A stretch of DNA of 64,000 nt from assembly GCA_012959805.1 (NCBI GenBank), contig DUCN01000042.1, positions 248,242 through 312,241 of the forward strand. Direction: 5' to 3'. Positions within the stretch are counted from its first letter, which is position 1. The number at the start of each line of letters is the position of its first letter. Below, piece by piece: positions 44,697 through 54,049 of the stretch. The stretch comes from Myxococcales bacterium (lineage in GTDB: Bacteria; Myxococcota_A; UBA9160; UBA4427). The translations under genes were made by a program, and so were the position numbers. Under the pieces are notes generated by a model that had not been told where the DNA came from, ran no database searches, and worked only from the letters and a program-made list of their open reading frames with translations.

Positions 44697-45859
44697 GATC
44701 GCCGCTCAAAGAGCCTCAGCTCGCCCCAGATCTCACTATCCTCATCCACAAGATCACCCAAGGCACAATCCAATCCGTTCGACTTCCTCAACAAGATCGA
44801 TCCATGCTGAGGATCCACGTTCGGCGTGACGGGATCGACGAGATCACGCGCCAAAAGTCCCGCCGTCCCAAGCCCATGCACTTCACCCTCGGATCCCAGA
44901 CCGGCGGCCAATACGACTCCGACCGCCCGACTGACTGCGCCGTCGATGAGGCTCGACCAGATGACGCGAATACCAAGAGAACGCGCACGGGAAGCCAATG
45001 CCAATGCCGGCCTGATTCCGCCTAACGCCGAAGGCTTCACAACAAAGATCGATGCCGACCGCGATTCGAGACACGCCGACCACCCCGACCCGAGAAGCGC
45101 CTCGTCGGCGGCAACCGGAATGGCGGCGCATCGATCGAGCTCCCTCAGATTCATCAGCTCATGTCTCGGGACGGGCTGTTCGACAAAGTCGATCGAATAA
45201 CACGCGAGGGAATCAAGCGCCGCCATCGCCTCGGGGAAGGTCCACGCTTCATTCGCATCGAGTCGGATGCGTCGCTCCGACCCAATGCAGTCTCGGAGCG
45301 CAGCCACCCGCGCAAGATCGGCTTCGAGCCCCCGGCCGTCGGGATTCGTCGCAAGCTTGAGCTTGAAGGCGTCGAACCCTTCCGCCACGAGCCTCTCTGC
45401 CGAGGACCAAACACTCTCCGGCTCACCTCCCGAAACGATCGCCTGAACCGCCACTCGAGAGGCCGGCCGGCCGGCCAGCCCTGAGTGCATGTGCAGCCAG
45501 GTCGAAAGCGGCTGCTCCATCTCTTGTGCGGCCAGATCATGCAGAGCCGAATCCAGGGCCGCCCGTGCGCAGGGTGAGTGCGAGGCGGACTTCCAAATCA
45601 GGGCCAATCCGTCTTCGAGGGAAAACGATCCGGCCGCAATCAGATCCTCGATTCCCCGAGCCAGTGCCCGCCGACTGGCAGGCCCATCCTCGGTTCCAAA
45701 TTCGGCAAGCGGCGTCGCTTCACCTTGGCCGCGATAACCATCGTCGCTAAAGAGTCGAATGAGCTGGCCCTGTCGCACCCGAATGGGTCCGTGGGCGGTG
45801 GCCAAGCATTCGACCAGGGGAAGCGTGAAGGCCCGCATTTCGGCGCGCCCTATTCTCAC
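44693..45859 (-). CDS. menC: o-Succinylbenzoate synthase
   Basis: A 388-residue enolase-superfamily dehydratase producing o-succinylbenzoate. The N-terminal capping domain reads MRAFTLPLVECLATAHGPIR. The barrel carries the second-strand Lys pair (FDAFKLKLA), metal ligands in RIRLDANEAW, DFVEQPV and VAADEALLG, and the opposite Lys (FVVKPSALGG). The start is set at a GTG overlapping the menA stop (GTGA), which fits relatives beginning with an RIxRAE strand; an ATG seven codons later, behind AGGG, is the alternative. Tandem GGCC units around 45465 encode a short Arg-Pro-Ala-Gly stretch. Confidence 0.92.
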   Translation of the reverse strand: MRIGRAEMRAFTLPLVECLATAHGPIRVRQGQLIRLFSDDGYRGQGEATPLAEFGTEDGPASRRALARGIEDLIAAGSFSLEDGLALIWKSASHSPCARAALDSALHDLAAQEMEQPLSTWLHMHSGLAGRPASRVAVQAIVSGGEPESVWSSAERLVAEGFDAFKLKLATNPDGRGLEADLARVAALRDCIGSERRIRLDANEAWTFPEAMAALDSLACYSIDFVEQPVPRHELMNLRELDRCAAIPVAADEALLGSGWSACLESRSASIFVVKPSALGGIRPALALASRARSLGIRVIWSSLIDGAVSRAVGVVLAAGLGSEGEVHGLGTAGLLARDLVDPVTPNVDPQHGSILLRKSNGLDCALGDLVDEDSEIWGELRLFERRS

Positions 45860-46794
45860 GCGCAAAACCCGAAGGGGATGCTGATCCCGAGCGCAAAAAA
45901 GAGCGAGAACAGAACGCCGAGCTTGGCCGTTCCCGCGAGCGCTTCGTTCAAGGCAGGTCCATCTTCCTTGCGCGAAACGACACGCCAAAGAGAAAATGCG
46001 AGGGGCGCGGTCAGCCACGGAAGCAGAGCCCAGATGCCCACTTCAAGACTCAACCAGAGAACGACGGGCACCGCGTACGCACCTAACACTAACAAGATCC
46101 ATCCCCAGCGAGTGCCGCTTCGACCCAGCCGAACCGCCAGCGTGCGTTTGCCGGCCCGTTCATCGGTCTCGATGTCGCGAAGGTTGTTGACGACGAGAAT
46201 CGTCGAAGCCAGGAATCCGACGGGAAGCGCGGCCCACCAGGCGAGTACCGGAACCGATCCCAGCTGTACGAAAGTCGTTCCGAGAACGGCCACCAGCCCA
46301 AAGAAGATAAAGACCGCGACTTCGCCGAGCCCGTGATACCCCAGTGGCCAAGGGCCTCCCGTATAGGCGATGGCGGCGGCGATCGAGACCACACCGATCA
46401 CGATGATCGCGGGACCCGCCACGAGGGTGAGATAGACGCCAACCAATGTCGCAAGGGCAAAGACAAGCATCATTGCGCGCTTCACCTCGGCAGGAGAAAG
46501 AAGACCGAGCTGTGTCGCGCGGGGCGGGCCGATCCGGTCTGCCGTGTCCGCTCCCTTTTCGAAGTCATAGACATCGTTGGCGAAATTCGAGCCGATCTGA
46601 AGCAGTAGAGCGCCCAGGCCAGCGGCCAGCGCAGGCCCCAAGCGAACCCCACCTTCGACAAAGGCGACTGCCGTCCCAACCAGAACCGGTCCAATCGAAA
46701 CCGGAAGAGTTCGAGGTCGGATAGCCATCAGCCAGGCCGACCCGGCGGACACGGCCGGCGAAGCGACCGAGCTTCCGGCTTGCATGTCGCTCAT
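45856..46794 (-). CDS. menA: 1,4-Dihydroxy-2-naphthoate polyprenyltransferase
   Basis: A 312-residue UbiA-family integral membrane enzyme with about eight hydrophobic segments. It attaches the isoprenoid tail to dihydroxynaphthoate. Both Asp-rich motifs are present: NFANDVYDFEKGADTADR in the first half and NNLRDIETDERAGKRTLAVR in the second. The opening WLMAIRPRTLPVSIGPVLVG is typical of MenA. It overlaps menH upstream and menC downstream by 4 bp. Confidence 0.95.
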   Translation of the reverse strand: MSDMQAGSSVASPAVSAGSAWLMAIRPRTLPVSIGPVLVGTAVAFVEGGVRLGPALAAGLGALLLQIGSNFANDVYDFEKGADTADRIGPPRATQLGLLSPAEVKRAMMLVFALATLVGVYLTLVAGPAIIVIGVVSIAAAIAYTGGPWPLGYHGLGEVAVFIFFGLVAVLGTTFVQLGSVPVLAWWAALPVGFLASTILVVNNLRDIETDERAGKRTLAVRLGRSGTRWGWILLVLGAYAVPVVLWLSLEVGIWALLPWLTAPLAFSLWRVVSRKEDGPALNEALAGTAKLGVLFSLFFALGISIPFGFCA

Positions 46795-47738
46795 CCGCGA
46801 TCCGAGCGATCCGGCGAGATGACTTCCGATGGACTCGTCGTCGGCTTCTTCGCCGTAGCTGCCACCTCAGCCAAGAAACCGCTGATGCGTTTTCCGAAGG
46901 CATCGGACGCCTCGAGATGAGCGGCATGCCCTACGCCGGGAACGACCGCGATTCGCGCATCGGGCAGGTCTGCTGCAAGCAAAGTCGCGATGCCTCGGAA
47001 CTTCGCATCCGCTTCGCCCACGACGAGCAATACCGGTACCGCAATCGATCCCAACTGATCAAAGAACGGTTGCTGTGCGCCAGCACCCATTCCCCGAAGA
47101 CTGTTTGCGAGTCCAATTTTTTCGTTCGCCATGCGCTGCACCCGCGCCCCCTCGAGCGCTTGCGCCCCAAGACTCGACTGACTCGCAAAGATCGGCAGCG
47201 CCATCCACGAGTCCACGAATTCCGACAGGGGCGCCGATTCGATTCGATCTGCTAACGCGCAATCCGCGGCGAACCGCTCTTTTCGCAGGGCCGGATCAGC
47301 GATTCCCGCGGTCGCGCCAATCAAGACTAGGCTCGAAAAGCATTCCGGCGCAGCCACCGCCGCAGCGATCGCAGCGCGGCCGCCCATCGAGTACCCAACC
47401 AGATGCGGCCGACGAAGCGCAAGCTTGCGCACCACTTCGACGATCTGCTCAGCACAGGACTTCATCGCGTAGGAATCGGATTCCGCGGGCGAAGCACTCC
47501 CCCCATGCCCAATCAACTCCAAGCGAACGACTCGGTACTGGTTGCACAGAGCAGCCCTGACCGTCTCCATGCTTTCCGCAGCTCCCGTAAAGCCGTGCAG
47601 AACGAGTACCGTGTCTCCCGCTACATCTTCCGCATCGTCGCCTAACGCCGACCCATCAACGACCGCGCGCAAACGAACGCCACACGCATCGATAAAGACT
47701 TCGCCATCTCGAAACATTCCATGTTCGCGCCTCGTCAT
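46791..47738 (-). CDS. menH: 2-Succinyl-6-hydroxy-2,4-cyclohexadiene-1-carboxylate synthase (MenH)
   Basis: A 315-residue alpha/beta hydrolase between menD and menA. Motifs are the oxyanion strand VLVLHGFTGAAESM, the nucleophile elbow LVGYSMGGRAAIAAA, the acid-strand VLLVVGEADAKFR and the catalytic His in VPGVGHAAHLE. The position and the elbow sequence fit MenH, which eliminates pyruvate from the MenD product. It is somewhat longer than E. coli MenH (252), with extra residues at both ends. It overlaps menD by 4 bp at its start and menA by 4 bp at its end. Confidence 0.9.
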   Translation of the reverse strand: MTRREHGMFRDGEVFIDACGVRLRAVVDGSALGDDAEDVAGDTVLVLHGFTGAAESMETVRAALCNQYRVVRLELIGHGGSASPAESDSYAMKSCAEQIVEVVRKLALRRPHLVGYSMGGRAAIAAAVAAPECFSSLVLIGATAGIADPALRKERFAADCALADRIESAPLSEFVDSWMALPIFASQSSLGAQALEGARVQRMANEKIGLANSLRGMGAGAQQPFFDQLGSIAVPVLLVVGEADAKFRGIATLLAADLPDARIAVVPGVGHAAHLEASDAFGKRISGFLAEVAATAKKPTTSPSEVISPDRSDRG

Positions 47739-49537
47739 GACGAAGCGCCCTCGCCAAGTGCCGCATCCACGGCGTCACAAATACTTGTCACGCATTTGCG
47801 AAACGCTGATTCGTTCGCCTTCGCATCAAATCGAGCGTGGATGATCGAAACACCGGGCGTTTCCCAACTCTCATGGAGTGCGGACTCGAGAGAAGGGAGA
47901 TCCTCCGCACAGTGATAGGCGAGCTCGAAAAGCCCGGCTGCTCGACTGAGATCGACATCATGGGGCGTCCTAAAGAGCCGATCGAAACCAATTTCTTCGC
48001 CCTGTGCGGCGATAGGAAGAAACGAAAAGATGCCGCCGCCATTATCGTCGAGAACGACAATCGAGAGCGGCAGCTCTTCCTGCCGAGAGATCAGTAGACC
48101 GCCCAGGTCATGAAGGAACGCGAGGTCCCCAGTCAGCAGAACCGTGGGCCGACCGGCGGCCGCGATACCCAGAGCCGTCGATGGAATCCCGTCGATCCCA
48201 CTCGCGCCGCGACTACAGAGAACACGCAGGTCCGTGCCACCATTCGCATAAGCGAGATCGAGGAGCCGGATCGACATGCTATTCGAGATGAATAACACGC
48301 CCTCCTCCGGCACACTCCGAGTCACCGCCGCAGTCGCCGCCAGACCAGACCATGACTCCTCCGCGCAGTTGTGATGGACCATGACCTTTCGGGCCAGGGC
48401 ATTGACGGACTCCAGGATGCAACACCACTCGCTCTCCCGGCCCGAATGTCCCTCCAGGTCACGGCTCGCCGCCGCGAGCAGGTCGTGGCCGCCGCCGCGC
48501 ACGACGCGGGTTGCGAGATGCGAGGGTTCGCCCCATTGGCCGCCCTCATCCAGCCACCAGACGGCCTTCGGCGCGCTGGCTTCTATCCACAAGCGCTGAG
48601 CTTTCGAAACCGGGGAATCGCCAATTCGCAGAACGATGTCAGGCTGCATCTCCGCTTTGAATCGATCGGCTCGCGCGAGGCCATCGCCCAGGTCGAGAAC
48701 CGGAGCGCCGACCGCTTCGGAAACATTGCGAAGCTGCGAAGCCGGATCGGCCAGGATGGGCCAGCCCGCGGCCGCGGAGAACTCGGCAATTGCGAGGGCA
48801 AAAGGCGCTTCGATATCCATTGGGCCGCAGCAGATCACGCCGCGCTCATTGGACCGAACGATCTCCACGAGTTCGTGAACATCTTCGGGCTCCGCAGACA
48901 CTCTGCCTTCCGAGAACTGCATCCTCGAAGATTCTTCCGCTCGGCGTGACGATGGCGGAAAGTCCGCGGGTGGCACAAGCGGTTCGCGCAAAGGCCAATT
49001 GAGATGAACCGCCCCGCTCGGCTGAGCCAGAGCCATGGACGCCGCGCGGCTGGCGATTCTATCGGCCACCCTCTCAGCCGCATCTCCGCCGGTCGGAATC
49101 GGAACCTCGACAGACCAACGCGAATAACGGCCATAGAGATTGCCCTGCTCGATCGTTTGTCCGGCACCCCAATCCCGCAGCTCTGGCGGCCGGTCCGCTG
49201 TCAGTACAACCAAGGGCACCCGCGAATAGTGCGCTTCGATGATGGCGGGGAAATAGTTGGCAGCCGCCGTCCCCGATGTACAGACCAGGGCCACCGGCCG
49301 CCGCGTCGCTTTGGCAAGTCCGAGGGCGAAGAATGCGGCTGATCGCTCATCGAGCTGAACCCATGTTCGAAGCCCATTCGTCTGATCCGCACAAATCGAA
49401 AGCGGAGTCGAGCGCGAGCCGGGCGAAAGCACGACATGTTCTACGCCGGCCGCGCACAACGCGTTGAAAAATCGCCCGACGAAGGTGTAGACAGCCGTCG
49501 GGTCGGCGAGAAAGGAGGAAGCGTCGGCAGAGGACAC
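47735..49537 (-). CDS. menD: 2-Succinyl-5-enolpyruvyl-6-hydroxy-3-cyclohexene-1-carboxylate synthase
   Basis: A 600-residue thiamine-diphosphate enzyme. The N-terminal domain has VEHVVLSPGSRSTPLSICA and the activating Glu region (LDERSAAFFALGLAKAT), CTSGTAAANYFPAIIEA and LTADRPPELRDWGAGQTI, all strongly MenD-like. The C-terminal domain carries the ThDP site around LLTGDLAFLHDLGGLL and IVVLDDNGGGIFSFLP. It adds a succinyl semialdehyde unit from 2-oxoglutarate to isochorismate. The gene starts 2 bp after the menF stop. Confidence 0.96.
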   Translation of the reverse strand: MSSADASSFLADPTAVYTFVGRFFNALCAAGVEHVVLSPGSRSTPLSICADQTNGLRTWVQLDERSAAFFALGLAKATRRPVALVCTSGTAAANYFPAIIEAHYSRVPLVVLTADRPPELRDWGAGQTIEQGNLYGRYSRWSVEVPIPTGGDAAERVADRIASRAASMALAQPSGAVHLNWPLREPLVPPADFPPSSRRAEESSRMQFSEGRVSAEPEDVHELVEIVRSNERGVICCGPMDIEAPFALAIAEFSAAAGWPILADPASQLRNVSEAVGAPVLDLGDGLARADRFKAEMQPDIVLRIGDSPVSKAQRLWIEASAPKAVWWLDEGGQWGEPSHLATRVVRGGGHDLLAAASRDLEGHSGRESEWCCILESVNALARKVMVHHNCAEESWSGLAATAAVTRSVPEEGVLFISNSMSIRLLDLAYANGGTDLRVLCSRGASGIDGIPSTALGIAAAGRPTVLLTGDLAFLHDLGGLLISRQEELPLSIVVLDDNGGGIFSFLPIAAQGEEIGFDRLFRTPHDVDLSRAAGLFELAYHCAEDLPSLESALHESWETPGVSIIHARFDAKANESAFRKCVTSICDAVDAALGEGASS

Positions 49538-49539
49538 GG

Positions 49540-51075
49540 TTAGATCTCGGTCATCGGCGCAAGCAGCGCCCGCAACTTGATTCGGGTCTCCACCAACTCC
49601 CGCTCGGGTTCCGAACCCGCAACGATTCCCGCGCCGGCAAACAAGATTGCATGGCTGGCCCCGGATTCACCGGTCGGGCCAAGCCCATTACGGATCAGGG
49701 CCGAACGCAATGCGACCCGGAAATCGCCACCGCCCGATTGATCGAGCCAACCGACCGGCGAGGCATACCAGCCTCGATCGAGTCCCTCAAAATGCTTCAG
49801 CCATGCCATGGCTTCCGTGGCCGGCAACCCACCGACCGCGGGCGTCGGATGCAGCGCCTCGACCAGGCCGAGCACATCGATGACTTTCTGACCATCGGAT
49901 TCCAGTCGCAGACGACCTCGCAATCGGGTTTCTAGATGCTGAATCCCAACCAGGCGCCGCAACTCGGGCGTGGCCGAGCATTCGAAGTCATCGCATAACA
50001 CTTCGACGACACCGCGGATCGACGCCACGACATAGGCGTGTTCTTCGTTTTCCTTTTCGCTACCAAGCAGCGCCGCAGCGAAGGCCTGATCCTCTTCTGG
50101 ATGACGGCCGCGCGGAGCCGATCCCGCAAGCGCCGCCGATTCGACTTCGCAACCGGCCACACGAACCAGCCGTTCCGGTGTCGCCGCCAAGAACGTGTCC
50201 TTCCCTCGACCAATCGCCACCAACGTACAACTCGGATAGAGATCTCGAAGCCGGGCAAGAAAGGCCGGGACATCGAATGGCACGTCATGATCAACGGACA
50301 ATGAACGGGCGAGAACCACTTTCGCCAGTCCGCCTTCTTCAATTTCCTGGATCGCGCGTCGAACCTGCGCCTCGAAAACCGAGTGTCGGCGATCAGCTCG
50401 GACGATGTACTCGGGCCCGACTTCCCCCGCGCGCCCCAGGTCTCTTGAACAATCCTCGCCGATGCCATCACCGGTGGACGAACTCATCGTCAGCACCTCG
50501 TCGAATCGACCCAATAGCTCGGATTCGACGGCGCTCGCCGGCGCCCCGGGCTCGACGCGTACAAAGTGGACCCAGCGGGATCCGCCCTTCCCGCCTACGG
50601 TTGTTTCATTCTCTTCTCTCTGCTCGACAATGAATTTAGGCAGAACGAAACGAGCTGCCGGAAACGCCTTCCAATGGGGGGACGACGCCATCTCGTTCTC
50701 GAAGCCAAAGCCTCCGAGATAAACCGGGGAGGTTTCGCTGCGACTTGATCGATTCGCGCCGATCCAATCCATTCTCTTCGAAAGACTGGCCGACCACTTT
50801 CGAATATCCGCAAAGCGACCCGGCCCATCGCTTTCGATCTCATCTACGGCGCCGAGCGCGCAAAAAAGGTCGCCCGCCTCCGCTCGTTGCCAGAAGAAGC
50901 GATCCTGATCTTCGGCCCGCGCATAACATTCGAGGACACCGCTGCCTTCGGCTTCCACGACTCGTGCGAGCCAGCGCACCTCACCCGATGCCTGAGCTTC
51001 CCGCACACAGGACGTCAACCCATCTCGTTCTTCGGGGGTCAATACTCGACCCGATGGCGAAGTCGGCACGCTCAT
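49540..51075 (-). CDS. menF: Isochorismate synthase (MenF type)
   Basis: A 511-residue chorismate-utilising enzyme converting chorismate to isochorismate. The C-terminal catalytic half contains EEGGLAKVVLARSLSVDHD, LAGSAPRGRHPEEDQAFA, SEKENEEHAYVVASIRG, LHPTPAVGGLPATEA and RGWYASPVGWLDQSGGGDF, with the active-site Glu residues expected of the family. Position at the head of the men genes favours a menaquinone role over siderophore or salicylate synthesis. Its start overlaps the menG stop by 4 bp. Confidence 0.94.
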   Translation of the reverse strand: MSVPTSPSGRVLTPEERDGLTSCVREAQASGEVRWLARVVEAEGSGVLECYARAEDQDRFFWQRAEAGDLFCALGAVDEIESDGPGRFADIRKWSASLSKRMDWIGANRSSRSETSPVYLGGFGFENEMASSPHWKAFPAARFVLPKFIVEQREENETTVGGKGGSRWVHFVRVEPGAPASAVESELLGRFDEVLTMSSSTGDGIGEDCSRDLGRAGEVGPEYIVRADRRHSVFEAQVRRAIQEIEEGGLAKVVLARSLSVDHDVPFDVPAFLARLRDLYPSCTLVAIGRGKDTFLAATPERLVRVAGCEVESAALAGSAPRGRHPEEDQAFAAALLGSEKENEEHAYVVASIRGVVEVLCDDFECSATPELRRLVGIQHLETRLRGRLRLESDGQKVIDVLGLVEALHPTPAVGGLPATEAMAWLKHFEGLDRGWYASPVGWLDQSGGGDFRVALRSALIRNGLGPTGESGASHAILFAGAGIVAGSEPERELVETRIKLRALLAPMTEI

Positions 51076-51815
51076 TCTGAGACACTCGCTTTCGATTGCC
51101 CCACAACCGGCGTAAGAGGCCCACGCACCCCGGTGAGGATCTGCGCGGAACCCAATAACAGGACCTCACGGCGGACCTCGAGAAATCCCGCCGCGGATAA
51201 CATGGTCTTCAATTCTTCGGGAGGCGGTAGATAGGCCGTCGACTGAGGGAGATAGCGATAGGCGGCCCGATCGGAGATGAGCCCGCCCACCAGGGGAACG
51301 ATCCGATCGAAGTAGAGCGAATGCGCGGCACGCACGGGTCCCCAAGCGGGCCGATCGACGTCGATCAGCGCAATTCGACCGCCTGGCCGAACCACCCGTG
51401 CGATCTCCTGCATCACGGCATTCAGTGAAACAAAATTGCGTAAAGCAAATCCGCAGGTCACAACGTCCACTGAGCCCGTTTGAAAGGGCAGCCATTCGCC
51501 GTCCGCCTGAACCGTCGTGGAGTCGAGCCCGCGCGTCTGCGCCCAACGCAACATCTGTAGAGCGAAGTCGACGCCGACCACCCGTGCACCGCGCTTGGCA
51601 GCGAGCTCGCAGAAGTCTCCGGTCCCGCAGGCGAGATCGAGTACGAGATCATCAGGCCCGACGGCAATCTTCTCCAACGCATGACGACGCCATCGCTGAT
51701 CGAGCCCCATGGACATCACACGATTCAGAGCGTCGTAGCGCGGCGCGATGCGATCGAACATCTCTCGCACGCGAATTCGCTTCTCTTCGCCGGTGGGTAG
51801 ATCACCTAACGCCAC
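51072..51815 (-). CDS. menG: Demethylmenaquinone methyltransferase
   Basis: A 247-residue class I SAM methyltransferase of the UbiE/MenG family, adding the final ring methyl group. The opening RVREMFDRIAPRYDALNRVM and SMGLDQRWRRHAL is diagnostic. The SAM site is LVLDLACGTGDFCELAAKRG with VVGVDFALQML, and VVTCGFALRNF and FYLRSYWP-like C-terminal features are reduced to YRYLPQSTAYLPPPEEL. Neighbouring men genes indicate a menaquinone substrate. It overlaps the MerR gene by 10 bp. Its third codon TTA lies in a CACCTAAC context. Confidence 0.94.
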   Translation of the reverse strand: MALGDLPTGEEKRIRVREMFDRIAPRYDALNRVMSMGLDQRWRRHALEKIAVGPDDLVLDLACGTGDFCELAAKRGARVVGVDFALQMLRWAQTRGLDSTTVQADGEWLPFQTGSVDVVTCGFALRNFVSLNAVMQEIARVVRPGGRIALIDVDRPAWGPVRAAHSLYFDRIVPLVGGLISDRAAYRYLPQSTAYLPPPEELKTMLSAAGFLEVRREVLLLGSAQILTGVRGPLTPVVGQSKASVSE

Positions 51816-52639
51816 TGAACCTCCAGGCGTGCGGACTGAGTCGCTTCGAGTGCCATTTCCAGCGCGGCGGAGTCCCCCTGACCGCGCAACCGGGCAAGCG
51901 CCCGTGAAACGACTGTTCTTTGAAAATGCAGCGCCACGATCTGGGTCGTCTGAGGCAAAAGGCGCTCAAACACCTTCCGTACCGCTTCCTCTTGTTCGGT
52001 TGCGTGCGGATCATCATCGGCGGCCGCGCCCCCCGGCGAATCCGCGTCGGGGTCGGGGTCGGAGTTTGGCTTCCGAACAAAATCATCGAAAAGGTCAATC
52101 GCCTGCTCGGCCAAGGCATCGACATGGGCGGCGTGAAACGCGGCCATCTCGAGCAACCGGTCGAGCGGGAGCCCCATGTCCAGAATCTCGAGTGCTGAAC
52201 TGACCATCTCGAGATCTGTGCGCGTGAAACGCTGAACGCCATTCACTTCGATCGGTGCAATCAAGCCGGCCTGGATCGCCGAGCCAATCAAGGCCTCGGG
52301 CACACCGGTTTGCGTGGCGAGTTCGCTTCGTGAGACGGTCCCGGCACCGACACTCTTTTCCGCGAGCGCTTCGAGGAGCCCCCGATCTGAGGCCCTTTTT
52401 GCAGCGACTTGATTTTCGGACTCGGATTCCGCGTCGAGGAGGCTGCGGATCTGGGCCAGGCTGAAACCCGACTCGAGCAGCGCCCGAATCCGACGAATCC
52501 GTTCGAGATGGCCGGCGTCATAGATCGCGAACCGTCCCCGGCGTTCCGGGGCGGAAATCAGGCCTCGCGCCTGGTAGAAGCGCACGGTGTCGACGGCAAT
52601 TCCGGCCGCCACGGCCAATTCGGCAACACGATATTCCAT
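51806..52639 (-). CDS. MerR-family transcriptional regulator at the head of the men operon
   Basis: A 277-residue regulator. The N-terminal MerR winged helix is clear (YRVAELAVAAGIAVDTVRFY with QARGLISAPERR, then RIRRIRALLESGFSLAQIRS). A second DNA-binding-like segment may follow (ATQTGVPEALIGSAIQAGLI). A C-terminal helical region contains an Asp/Pro/Ala-rich low-complexity insert. No Cys-rich metal site is visible, so it is probably not a metal sensor. It is the first gene of the men run and overlaps menG, so it may regulate the operon and itself. This is an inference from position only. Confidence 0.85.
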   Translation of the reverse strand: MEYRVAELAVAAGIAVDTVRFYQARGLISAPERRGRFAIYDAGHLERIRRIRALLESGFSLAQIRSLLDAESESENQVAAKRASDRGLLEALAEKSVGAGTVSRSELATQTGVPEALIGSAIQAGLIAPIEVNGVQRFTRTDLEMVSSALEILDMGLPLDRLLEMAAFHAAHVDALAEQAIDLFDDFVRKPNSDPDPDADSPGGAAADDDPHATEQEEAVRKVFERLLPQTTQIVALHFQRTVVSRALARLRGQGDSAALEMALEATQSARLEVQWR

Positions 52640-52827
52640 GCGATCACTCTAAGAGCAATCACTCCGATTGTCGAATTCTGTCAAACGAGCGGGCACGTAG
52701 ACCCCCTCGGGAACTCAGGCGAATCGGCTCGAGACGGGAGTTTCATCACCGAAACGGAAGTGTCTCATCGCAGCGGAATTTCAAGGCTGTAGGGCTCCCG
52801 AAGGCCTTGGCCAGCCCGGGTGGGACC

Positions 52828-53112
52828 TTGGACAAACTCCAATTCCAAAGAGTACCGGCTGATCATCGAAGCCGACCCCACGATTCCATTTACGATCTCG
52901 TTGACATCTCGGCCGGCGGAATACGCTTTCAAAGCGAGGACGACTTCGAAGAGGACGAAGACGTCGTGTGTCATTTCGAATTGCCGGGTCCACTCTGCTT
53001 CGTGCTGCCCGCGAAAATCCGGCGGTCCGCGGACTCGCAAACCGCGGCAAAACACAAGCAGACGGTGGCCGTCGAATTCCAGGGACTCGACGAAAACAAT
53101 CGCTCGCAGTGA
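52828..53112 (+). CDS. Small PilZ-like protein
   Basis: A 94-residue protein with a PilZ-like fold: FQRVPADHRSRPHDSIYDLV leads into DISAGGIRF, the D/NxSxxG cyclic-di-GMP motif, then alternating strands ending VAVEFQGLDENN. The RxxxR half of the binding motif before it is not well formed, so nucleotide binding is uncertain. A TTG at 52828 (GGTGGGA just upstream) gives LDKLQFQRVP; an in-frame TTG also exists seven codons earlier. It stands alone between the divergent MerR gene and a convergent amidotransferase gene. Confidence 0.65.
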   Translation: MDKLQFQRVPADHRSRPHDSIYDLVDISAGGIRFQSEDDFEEDEDVVCHFELPGPLCFVLPAKIRRSADSQTAAKHKQTVAVEFQGLDENNRSQ

Positions 53113-53241
53113 CTACGCTGGGTCTACGGTGAACAGGTCAAGCGACATCGCGAAGAAGTACGCAAGGGACCTTGGGGCTGAAGAGAACTCTGGGCCAGGA
53201 CTCGCCATCACAGGGTCGCCGCGCCCGTCAAGTCGCGAAGC

Positions 53242-54009
53242 TCAGAGCGCCGCGACCAACTCCGCAAACCGCGCCAACACCCGGGTGATCGCCTCCGTCT
53301 CCTCGGCACCGGCAATCATGGCGTCCGGACTGAGCCCTTCATCGAGAAGAATTTCCCGACGCGCCTCGACGTAGCCCCGCATAATGTCGCGATCGAATTC
53401 CGGATGGAATTGAACGCCCCATTGGCGCGGTCCGAACTGTAGGACCGTGTGGGGATCGAGTTTGGTCCGCCCAAGAATCCTGGCATTCTCCGGTGGTCGC
53501 AGCACCGATTCGACATGAGACATATGGCTGGGGAATCCGCCGGGCTCGAAAAGTGGGCCCAAACGCGCGCGCTCGCCGTTTTCGGAATCCCGCGGCAGAG
53601 TGACTTCAACGGTCCCCATCTCTCGGCCTCGGGGATTCGGTCCAACTTCTCCGCCGAGTCCGTGGGCGATGAGTTGGTGGCCATAACACAGGCCCAGTAC
53701 AGGCATTGCATCGCTTTCCACCAGCTCGGCCAGCCAGCGCGCCGCCCCCTCGCTCCAATCGGGCCGCTCGGTCACCATCGCCGGAGACCCGGTCACGACG
53801 ACCCCGGAAATCGACGACTTCGATGGAAGTGATTCTCCAAGATGAGCCGAAACCACGGCCAGCGATGAGACAGGAAGACCGAGCCCCGTCGCAATCCAAT
53901 CCTCGAAATCCCCACACCGCGCCTTCACCGGCGCAAGCGCCTCCCCGGTCTTCAAGATGAGAATCGGTGGATCCATATTCTTCATTCCCTGATCACTCGT
54001 TTCTTTCAT
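53242..54009 (-). CDS. Class I glutamine amidotransferase domain protein (GMP synthase-like)
   Basis: A 255-residue stand-alone GATase1 protein. After ILILKTGEALAPVKARCGDF and a GVVVTGSPAMV strand comes the nucleophile Cys in PVLGLCYGHQLIAHGLGGEV, and the catalytic His/Glu in WGVQFHPEFDRDI. Such proteins sit next to many pathways, or hydrolyse gamma-glutamyl compounds; the sequence does not show which. No synthetase partner lies nearby. The 40-bp gap and same direction suggest co-transcription with the downstream TrmH-type gene. Confidence 0.87.
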   Translation of the reverse strand: MKETSDQGMKNMDPPILILKTGEALAPVKARCGDFEDWIATGLGLPVSSLAVVSAHLGESLPSKSSISGVVVTGSPAMVTERPDWSEGAARWLAELVESDAMPVLGLCYGHQLIAHGLGGEVGPNPRGREMGTVEVTLPRDSENGERARLGPLFEPGGFPSHMSHVESVLRPPENARILGRTKLDPHTVLQFGPRQWGVQFHPEFDRDIMRGYVEARREILLDEGLSPDAMIAGAEETEAITRVLARFAELVAAL

Positions 54010-54049
54010 TCATCTACGCCATCTACACTCGAAGTCGCATCGGCACATC

